Assembly (NCBI GenBank): GCA_031272345.1
Contig: JAISTZ010000079.1
Coordinates: forward strand, 1-7,080
Source of the DNA: Spirochaetaceae bacterium
Lineage (GTDB): Bacteria > Spirochaetota > Spirochaetia > Treponematales > Treponemataceae
DNA length: 7,080 nt
Direction: 5' to 3'
Part shown: one piece after another, positions 1 to 4,833 of the stretch
Layout: each line of letters starts with the position of its first letter
Position numbering within the stretch: position 1 is the stretch's first letter
Position numbers and translations under genes: made by a program
Notes under the pieces: model-generated
What the model saw: only the letters and a program-made list of their open reading frames with translations
The model's database searches: none
What the model was told of the DNA's origin: nothing

Positions 1-280
1 CGGCTGAAAAAAACAACCCCCCCCCCCACACCGCACTTTTAGGCCCGGCTATTTTTTGCACAAGTCCCGTAATATGGTGCAACGATAAATCATCAAGAAG
101 TGTATCTTCGTCATAAAACACCACATTGTCTTTTTGGGGTATCCTGTTTTTGATTGACCTATTGGCAAGCACAATTATCTTTCGCGGATTTATATTTTTT
201 TCTATTTTATGCACAGTCAAAATTACATAATCAACATCCTTGGGTGCCACGGGTAATAAAACATCAAATAAAATATCCAT
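1..280 (-). CDS. Glycosyltransferase-like protein, DUF6492-type (N-terminal part; runs off window)
   Basis: The minus strand is open from ATG 280-278 to the window edge (93 codons, no stop), and the gene continues outside. The protein starts MDILFDVLLPVAPKD. This beta-strand plus P-V-x-P-K-D pattern is what I recall at the start of DUF6492 proteins, which resemble nucleotide-sugar glycosyltransferases and often sit in polysaccharide loci. It is followed by a strand (KIIVLANRS, residues 34-42), the acidic stretch VVFYDEDTLLDD (53-64), then LVQKIAGPKSAVW. The start is chosen because GGAG lies 7 nt upstream (291-288) and because the family-like region begins here. An in-frame ATG at 313 would add 11 residues but overlaps the promoter candidate. 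A G11 tract (27-17) interrupts the reading frame region near codons 85-88. Base composition is A+T-rich, unlike the neighbouring genes, which suggests acquisition by transfer. That this is a gene is fairly sure; the family is a recognition from memory and the substrate is unknown. Confidence 0.62.
   Translation of the reverse strand, partial: MDILFDVLLPVAPKDVDYVILTVHKIEKNINPRKIIVLANRSIKNRIPQKDNVVFYDEDTLLDDLSLHHITGLVQKIAGPKSAVWGGGLFFSA
17..27 (-). repeat. G11 homopolymer inside coding sequence (candidate phase-variation tract)
   Basis: Eleven consecutive C on the plus strand are eleven G in the coding strand of the glycosyltransferase-like gene. An A7 run at 7-13 (T7 in the coding strand) follows at once. 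With 11 G the frame continues W-G-G-G-L-F-F-S-A. With 10 or 13 G it would read W-G-G-G-C-F-F-Q-P. Long G tracts in surface-glycan genes are known sites of slipped-strand phase variation in other bacteria; the role here is inferred. A homopolymer length error in the sequencing is the main alternative. Confidence 0.7.
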
Positions 281-287
281 CGCCAAA

Positions 288-291
288 CTCC
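288..291 (-). promoter_or_regulatory. Ribosome-binding site GGAG for the glycosyltransferase-like gene
   Basis: GGAG on the minus strand ends 7 nt before ATG 280. It is the best-spaced Shine-Dalgarno match near the gene and favours ATG 280 over ATG 313. A GGGGGA stretch 9 nt before ATG 313 is the competing signal. Confidence 0.6.
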
Positions 292-311
292 GAAATATTT
301 TGCATGTGTCC

Positions 312-340
312 ATCCTATCAAATCCCCCAGGAATGTTCAA
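312..340 (-). promoter_or_regulatory. Promoter candidate for the glycosyltransferase-like gene
   Basis: On the minus strand, TTGAAC (340-335) is separated by 17 nt from TAGGAT (317-312). The hexamer is preceded by TGA, which makes an extended -10 (TG-n-TAGGAT). Both hexamers match the sigma-70 consensus at 4 of 6 positions. Transcription would begin near 305, giving a leader of about 25 nt that contains the GGAG before ATG 280. This would give the gene its own transcription, apart from the trk operon. Confidence 0.35.
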
Positions 341-345
341 CTGCC

Positions 346-376
346 AAAAAAAAGTAAGACAGGTATGCCGTCCCTG
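346..376 (-). terminator. Weak terminator candidate after the trk operon
   Basis: Downstream of the last trkH stop on the minus strand, CAGG (376-373) can pair with CCTG (363-360) around a 9-nt loop, followed 6 nt later by eight T (353-346). The T tract is good, but the 4-bp stem is short and too far from it, so this is at best a weak intrinsic terminator. The T8 may instead belong to the upstream region of the next promoter. Confidence 0.22.
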
Positions 377-399
377 AAAATCCCCGCATCGATCCGTCC

Positions 400-1872
400 C
401 TATGCCCGGCGCCGCCAGAACACCGGAAAGAACACGATGAGCGCCGCGTAGAGCTCCAGCCGGCCCAGGAGCATGACGAAGCAGAAGAGGAGCTTGCTTG
501 GGGCGGAGAAGGAGGCGAAGTCGTCCACGTAGCCCCCGGCCCCAAAGGCGGGGCCGATGTTGCCGATCATGGAGAGGGCGCTGGTGAGGGCGGTGACCCC
601 GTCGATCCGTTCCAGGGCAGAGACCGTCAGGGCGACGGCAAAGGCGACGGCCAGGTAGAAGGCGATGAAGGCCGCGGAGGAGAACACGTAGGCCCCGTCC
701 AGGACCTTGCCGTTCACCCTGAGGGTGAAGACCCCCTGGGGATGGAGGGTGCGCTTGCACTCCTTGGCGGCCTGCTTGCCCAGGATGACCCAGCGGATCA
801 CCTTGACCCCCCCGGCGGTGGACCCCGCGCAGCCCCCGGCGAACATGAGGAAGAAGAGGACCATCTGGGCTGCGGGACGCCAGCGGGTGAAGTCGTCGGT
901 GATGAATCCCGTGGTGGTGATGAGCGAGAGGGCCTGGAACAGGGCGTACCTGAGGGACTCGAGGGGGGAGCCCTTTTCCGGCAGAATCACCAGGGCAATC
1001 ACCCCGGCAGCGGCCAGGACGAGGGCGCAATAGGCCTTGAGCTCGCTGTTCCCCGCGATTTCCCTGTACCGCCGGACGTACAGGGAGAAGTACAGGCTGA
1101 AGTTGACCCCCGCCAGGAACATGAAGACAACGCAGACAGCCTCGATCGCCGGGGACCGGTAAAAGGCGATGCTCTCGGTCCTGGTGGAGAACCCGCCGGT
1201 CCCCATGGTGGAGAAGGCGTGGGCGAGGGCGTCCGTGAAGTCCATGCCCAGAGCCATGAGGAGGACCGTCTGGAGGGCCGTGAGGCCGAAGTAGAAGAGC
1301 CAGAGAATCTTGGCGGTCTCGGCGATCTTGGGGGTGATTTTGCCCTTTTCCGGCCCCGTGGTCTCCGCCTTGATGAGCAGGAACCCGCTTCCCCCCAGGA
1401 GGGGGAGAATCGCCACCGTAAGGGCGACGATCCCCATACCCCCCAGCCAGTGGGTGAGGCACCGCCAGAGGTTGAGGCTCACCGGGAGGGGAGTCACCTC
1501 CCGGAAGATCGTCGCCCCCGTGGTGGTGAACCCGGAGAGGCTCTCGAAAAGCGCGTCCTGGGGGGCGCTTCCGGTGAGGACGAAGGGGAAGGCCCCGAGG
1601 ATTCCCGCCAGGAGCCAGCACAGGCTCACGGTCACCAGGCCGCTCCGGGCCGACAGGGTGATTTTCTTTCCCCCGGTGAGGGCGAGAACCAGGACCCCGA
1701 CCCCCAGGGCGGCCCCCATGGGCCAAAGGAAGGCCCCGATACAGGGGGACTCCCCATGAGCCAGGGCCGCCCCCAGGGGAATCCCCATGGCGAGGGCCAC
1801 GATGGAAAGGAGGGCCGCGGCGATTCGGGCAAAGGAACGGAAAGGGCTGAGGACACCGGCGGGTTTAGGCAT
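400..1872 (-). CDS. trkH: TrkH potassium channel subunit, second of two tandem copies
   Basis: This is a membrane-embedded potassium-uptake subunit of 490 aa, a normal TrkH length. The four pore loops of the SKT superfamily are visible: TTTG (116-119), GTGG in STMGTGGF (224-227), TTTG (319-322) and N-I-G-P (438-441). Each carries the filter glycine. GSTAGGVK (350-357) and the GRLE of the last membrane segment (470-473) are the other family signatures, and hydrophobic segments fill most of the rest. ATG 1872 overlaps the stop of the upstream trkH by 8 nt (ATGCCTAA). A purine-rich GGAAG sits 4 nt before it inside the upstream gene, so translation is probably coupled. It differs from its neighbour in loop B (M-G-T-G-G against I-A-S-G-G) and in the charge of the cytoplasmic loops. 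The function call is firm; the division of labour between the two copies is unknown. Confidence 0.95.
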   Translation of the reverse strand: MPKPAGVLSPFRSFARIAAALLSIVALAMGIPLGAALAHGESPCIGAFLWPMGAALGVGVLVLALTGGKKITLSARSGLVTVSLCWLLAGILGAFPFVLTGSAPQDALFESLSGFTTTGATIFREVTPLPVSLNLWRCLTHWLGGMGIVALTVAILPLLGGSGFLLIKAETTGPEKGKITPKIAETAKILWLFYFGLTALQTVLLMALGMDFTDALAHAFSTMGTGGFSTRTESIAFYRSPAIEAVCVVFMFLAGVNFSLYFSLYVRRYREIAGNSELKAYCALVLAAAGVIALVILPEKGSPLESLRYALFQALSLITTTGFITDDFTRWRPAAQMVLFFLMFAGGCAGSTAGGVKVIRWVILGKQAAKECKRTLHPQGVFTLRVNGKVLDGAYVFSSAAFIAFYLAVAFAVALTVSALERIDGVTALTSALSMIGNIGPAFGAGGYVDDFASFSAPSKLLFCFVMLLGRLELYAALIVFFPVFWRRRA

Positions 1873-3316
1873 ATTTCTTCCAGAATGAGGGCAGGCAGAG
1901 CACCAGGAGGGTGTAGAGCTCGAGCCGCCCCGCCAGCATGGCGAAACTGAACCACACCTTTACGGGCCCGGAAAAGAATCCGTAGTTCCCGTAGGGGCCC
2001 ACCCTGCCGAGGCCCGGCCCGGCGTTTCCCACCAGGGCGAGTCCCGAGGAGATCGCCGTGAGCAGGTCCGCCCCGTCCAGGGCGGCGGCAAAGGCCGTCG
2101 CCGCCGCGAGCACGGCGTAGATGAACATGAAGGACGCCACCGAGTAGATGATGTCCTTGCGTCCCACCCGCTTGTTCAACCTGATGGTGAAGATCCCGTG
2201 GGGGTGGATGAGCCCCCGCACCTGGTTCCCGATTTGCTTGAACAGGGTGACCCAGCGGATCACCTTGACTCCCCCGGCGGTGGACCCCGAGGACCCGCCG
2301 ACGAGGAGGAGCGCCAGGATGACCATCTGCCCGGCGGGGAGCCAGGCGGCGAAGTCCAGGGCGGCGAATCCCGTGGTGGAGATGACACAGGCTACGTGGA
2401 AGAAGGCCGAGTGGGCCGCCCTGGAAAGGGAGTCGAACTCGGGCAGCTCCGCCAGGGTCAGGAACACCGTGGCCGCGGCGATGATCCAGAGGTAGGCCCT
2501 GGTTTCCGTGTGCCTGAGGGCCTCCCTGAACTTTCCGGTGAGGATGTAGTAGAATTCCGTGAAGTTGATCGTGGCAAGAATCATGAAGACCGCGCAGATC
2601 GTCTCGATTGTGCGGGACTCGTAGTAGCCCAGGGAGAGGGTCCTGGTGGAAAATCCCCCGGAGGCGATCGTGGAGAATGCGTGGGCCAGGGCGTCGGGGA
2701 AATTCATCCCCGCCAGGAGGAGGAGAAGGGTCTGAATCACCGTGAAGGAGATGTAGAGGAGCCAGAGAATCTTGGCGGTGACGGCGATCTTGGGGGTCAT
2801 CTTGAGTTTTTCGGGCCCCGGCGTTTCGGTCTTGATGAGCTGGAAGCCCCCGATGCCAAGGAGGGGAAGGAGGGCCACCGCCAGGGCGAGGATTCCCATG
2901 CCCCCGAGCCAGTGCATTTCGCACCGCCAGATGTTCAGGCTCACCGGCAGGGGGTCGATTTCCGCAAGGACCGTCGCGCCGGTGGTGCTGAACCCGGAGA
3001 CCGCCTCGAAGAGCGCGTCCGGCAGGGTGGGGAAGTACCCGGAGAGCCGCAGGGGAATCATCCCCAGGAGGCTGGCGAAGACCCAGCACGAGGCGGCAAT
3101 CACGTAGGCGTCCCGGATCGAAATCGGGATTTTGCGCCCCCTCCCGGCCAGAAACACCCCCAGCACGAGGACCAGGGAGCAGACCGGGGGAATCACAAAG
3201 AGGGGGACCATGGCGGTTTCCCCGTAAAAGACCGCAAAGGCCGCGGGGGCCAGCATGGACAGGGACACCACCGCCAGGAGGAAGGAAATCACCCTCAGGT
3301 ATGACAAAAACGACAC
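1865..3316 (-). CDS. trkH: TrkH potassium channel subunit, first of two tandem copies
   Basis: This is an integral-membrane channel subunit of the Trk uptake system, 483 aa from the chosen start. Filter loops are STTG (110-113), ASGG in STIASGGF (218-221), STTG (313-316) and G-N-A-G-P (430-434). GSTAGGVK (344-351) and GRLE (463-466) are present, and the C-terminus (LPSFWKKYA) is typical. The IAxGGFST form of loop B is like the Escherichia coli type. The frame stays open far upstream through trkA, but there the translation is not protein-like. The start is placed at GTG 3316, 11 nt after the trkA stop, because GGGGG (3325-3321) lies 4 nt before it. TTG 3307 (480 aa) is the alternative. Both starts keep the first membrane helix and align with the N-terminus of the other copy. 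Tight spacing implies an operon with trkA. Confidence 0.93.
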   Translation of the reverse strand: MSFLSYLRVISFLLAVVSLSMLAPAAFAVFYGETAMVPLFVIPPVCSLVLVLGVFLAGRGRKIPISIRDAYVIAASCWVFASLLGMIPLRLSGYFPTLPDALFEAVSGFSTTGATVLAEIDPLPVSLNIWRCEMHWLGGMGILALAVALLPLLGIGGFQLIKTETPGPEKLKMTPKIAVTAKILWLLYISFTVIQTLLLLLAGMNFPDALAHAFSTIASGGFSTRTLSLGYYESRTIETICAVFMILATINFTEFYYILTGKFREALRHTETRAYLWIIAAATVFLTLAELPEFDSLSRAAHSAFFHVACVISTTGFAALDFAAWLPAGQMVILALLLVGGSSGSTAGGVKVIRWVTLFKQIGNQVRGLIHPHGIFTIRLNKRVGRKDIIYSVASFMFIYAVLAAATAFAAALDGADLLTAISSGLALVGNAGPGLGRVGPYGNYGFFSGPVKVWFSFAMLAGRLELYTLLVLCLPSFWKKYA

Positions 3317-3318
3317 AG

Positions 3319-3325
3319 CTCCCCC
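3319..3325 (-). promoter_or_regulatory. Ribosome-binding site GGGGGAG between trkA and trkH
   Basis: The whole trkA-trkH gap is 11 nt and consists largely of this G-rich site. GGGGG can pair with the anti-Shine-Dalgarno CCUCC using one G-U pair, leaving 4 nt to GTG 3316 and 13 nt to TTG 3307. It therefore favours the GTG start. Confidence 0.45.
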
Positions 3326-3327
3326 GG

Positions 3328-4761
3328 TTAGCCGAAACGCTCCAGCACTTTCTCGTTCCCCTCGACCTGGGCGATGATTGCCACCTCGTCCCCCGGTTCG
3401 AGAACCGTGTTGCCGTCGGGAATCACATAGGCCGGGGCATTTTTTTTCTTCACCTCGATGACCAGGAAGACCCCGGGAACCGCGATTTCCTTGAGGGCCT
3501 TGCCCGCGACCTTCGCGCCGGGGAGGAGCTCGTATTCGATTATCTCCAGGTCGCCGTTGGAAATGGTGTGAATCCCCGTGACGCTCTTGCCCCGGAGACG
3601 GCCCAGAATCGTGTCCACCACCGCGTCCTTCAGGGGGATCGCCACGTCCGTGCCGATGTTCCGGGCTATCTGGGCGAATTCCTCGCTCCCCACCAGGGTG
3701 ATCGTCTTTTGCACCCCCAGGGACTTGAGGTACCCCGACACGACGATGTTGAGCTCGTGGTTGTGGGTGGCGCAGATCACCAGGTCGAAGGCGGCGATGC
3801 CCTCCTCCACCAGGAAGCCGTCGTCCGTAACGTCCGCCCGGAACACGTGGGCGAAGGGGAATTTTTCCGCCGCGGCCTTGGCCCGGTCGTCGTCCTTGTC
3901 GATGATGACGAATTCCTTGCCGAAAGCTTTCCGTATCTTGAAGTACCGGGAAAAGAGATTTTTTTTCTGCTGCTGCTGGGCCAGGTTCTCCGCGATGATC
4001 GCCCCGATACGGCCGGCCCCCACCAGGGCTATCTTGTTGAAGGCCCGCACCGGGGAGCCCGCCAGTTCCAGGAAGTGGGGGATGTGTTTTTCCAGGGTGA
4101 CGATGCCGAGCACGTCCCCGGCGTGGATACCCGTGGCTCCGGAGGGGAGCTTGGCGTCGTCGTTCACCTCGATGTAGGCGATCAGGCACTCCCGGTCGGT
4201 GATCTGCCGGACCTCCAGCACCTTGATTCCGTCGAGGCGGCTCCCGGTTTCCACGGTGACTCTGGTGAGCACGTAGTCGGACCCCCCGAAGGCGAGCACA
4301 TTGGCCGAGGCCCCGTATTCCACGGCACGGATAATCGCCTGGGCAGCCTCCACGTCCGGGTGCACCATGGCGTCTATGCCGTAGAGGGGCCGCCCCCGTC
4401 CCTGGAAGGCCGCGGCGTATTTGTCCAGGGCCGCCTTGGTGTTGGCATAGTATTCGTAGTTCCGCACCCTGGCGATTTTGAGCACCCTGGGGTAGACCGC
4501 GTCTACCAGGGAGCAGGTAATCATATTGACCTCGTCGGAGTCTGTGAGGGCCACCAGGGCGTCGGCTTTGGCGATTCCCGCGTCCTCCAGAGTGGTCAGG
4601 CTGTTCCCGTCGGACTGAATCACCATGCAGTCAAGGCGGTTGGAGGCGTGGCGCACGATTTCCGAGTCGTGTTCGATTAAAACCACATCATTTTTCTCGG
4701 AAATCAGCCGCCGGGCGAGCTGGGTGCCCGTGAATCCCGCGCCGATAATGACGATTTTCAT
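3328..4761 (-). CDS. trkA: TrkA, NAD-binding regulatory subunit of the Trk potassium uptake system
   Basis: This is a cytoplasmic gating protein, 477 aa with the tandem RCK layout normal for full-length TrkA. RCK-N 1 begins at residue 1 with the Rossmann glycine motif GAGFTG (7-12) and the acidic end of strand two (VVLIEHD, E30) that contacts the nucleotide ribose. RCK-C 1 covers about 145-230. RCK-N 2 has GAGRIG (248-253) and FVIIDKD (284-290). RCK-C 2 covers about 395-475. Known TrkA proteins bind NAD(H) or ATP/ADP and gate TrkH, which fits the two trkH genes downstream. ATG 4761 is chosen because it starts the Rossmann strand (MKIVIIGAG). An in-frame TTG at 4767 would add two residues. Only a weak GGTAG precedes it, and a promoter candidate abuts the start. 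Two A8 runs (3966-3959, 3447-3440) stand out in an otherwise G+C-rich gene. Confidence 0.95.
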   Translation of the reverse strand: MKIVIIGAGFTGTQLARRLISEKNDVVLIEHDSEIVRHASNRLDCMVIQSDGNSLTTLEDAGIAKADALVALTDSDEVNMITCSLVDAVYPRVLKIARVRNYEYYANTKAALDKYAAAFQGRGRPLYGIDAMVHPDVEAAQAIIRAVEYGASANVLAFGGSDYVLTRVTVETGSRLDGIKVLEVRQITDRECLIAYIEVNDDAKLPSGATGIHAGDVLGIVTLEKHIPHFLELAGSPVRAFNKIALVGAGRIGAIIAENLAQQQQKKNLFSRYFKIRKAFGKEFVIIDKDDDRAKAAAEKFPFAHVFRADVTDDGFLVEEGIAAFDLVICATHNHELNIVVSGYLKSLGVQKTITLVGSEEFAQIARNIGTDVAIPLKDAVVDTILGRLRGKSVTGIHTISNGDLEIIEYELLPGAKVAGKALKEIAVPGVFLVIEVKKKNAPAYVIPDGNTVLEPGDEVAIIAQVEGNEKVLERFG

Positions 4762-4767
4762 GGGCAA

Positions 4768-4796
4768 AATCTACCACAAAGGGACGGGCATGGCAA
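4768..4796 (-). promoter_or_regulatory. Extended -10 promoter candidate for the trkA-trkH-trkH operon
   Basis: On the minus strand TTGCCA (4796-4791, 5 of 6 to consensus) is followed after exactly 17 nt by TAGATT (4773-4768, 4 of 6). TGG lies directly before it, giving the TG-n extended -10 element. The predicted transcription start, about 7 nt further on, falls at or next to the trkA ATG at 4761, so the mRNA could have almost no leader. The 71-nt gap is too small for a stronger alternative. Confidence 0.42.
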
Positions 4797-4804
4797 GGCG
4801 TCCC
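4781..4804 (-). other. Inverted repeat in the surface protein-trkA gap
   Basis: GGGACG (4804-4799) and CGTCCC (4786-4781) on the minus strand can form a 6-bp stem with a 12-nt loop. Two G-U pairs and one A-U pair extend it to 9 bp (4807 to 4778), and three T lie at the distal edge. It overlaps the -35 hexamer of the trkA promoter candidate. It could be a weak terminator of the upstream gene or an operator-like site; neither can be decided from the sequence. Confidence 0.3.
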
Positions 4805-4807
4805 CCT

Positions 4808-4833
4808 GGCGCCAGGCACATGCGCCTGGCGCC
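4808..4833 (-). terminator. Strong GC-rich hairpin starting at the surface-protein stop codon
   Basis: The arms GGCGCCAGGC and GCCTGGCGCC form a perfect 10-bp stem with a 6-nt loop (GCATGT on the minus strand). The first G of the stem is the last base of the TAG stop codon of the large protein gene. No T tract follows; the next bases are AGGGGGACG. It is therefore not a classical intrinsic terminator, but its place suggests transcript ending or 3'-end protection between that gene and trkA. Part of it (4805-4816) is also a perfect 12-bp palindrome, CCTGGCGCCAGG. Confidence 0.5.

Noticed and set aside
154..357. Short plus-strand frame of 67 codons in the A+T-rich end
   Set aside because: It runs opposite the better-supported minus-strand glycosyltransferase-like gene, and I see no good ribosome-binding site or family resemblance.
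742..1950. Open frame of 402 codons on the plus strand opposite trkH
   Set aside because: The product is a charged, Gly/Glu/Pro-rich string with no fold-like pattern. It is an antisense shadow of the G+C-rich trkH codons.
1632..3089. Long minus-strand frame across both trkH genes in another frame
   Set aside because: It is an alternative frame of two clear genes with an Arg/Pro/His/Gly-rich product. Its length comes from few A/T-rich stop codons in G+C-rich DNA.
2198..3304. Open frame of 368 codons on the plus strand opposite the other trkH
   Set aside because: Same shadow effect as opposite the first copy; no start signal or family match.
3317..4189. N-terminal extension of the first trkH (774-codon open frame)
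   Set aside because: The extension overlaps trkA out of frame and is not protein-like. Alignment with the other TrkH and the ribosome-binding site place the start at 3316 or 3307.
3301..4680. Open frame of 459 codons on the plus strand opposite trkA
   Set aside because: It lies fully antisense to a clear trkA. Its composition (many His, Gly, Asp, Val) is what the reverse complement of G/C-ending codons gives, and no domain is recognisable.
4762..4832. Possible potassium- or nucleotide-sensing riboswitch before trkA
   Set aside because: The gap is only 71 nt. If the promoter candidate is used, no leader would remain, and I see no ydaO/c-di-AMP or other known riboswitch core.
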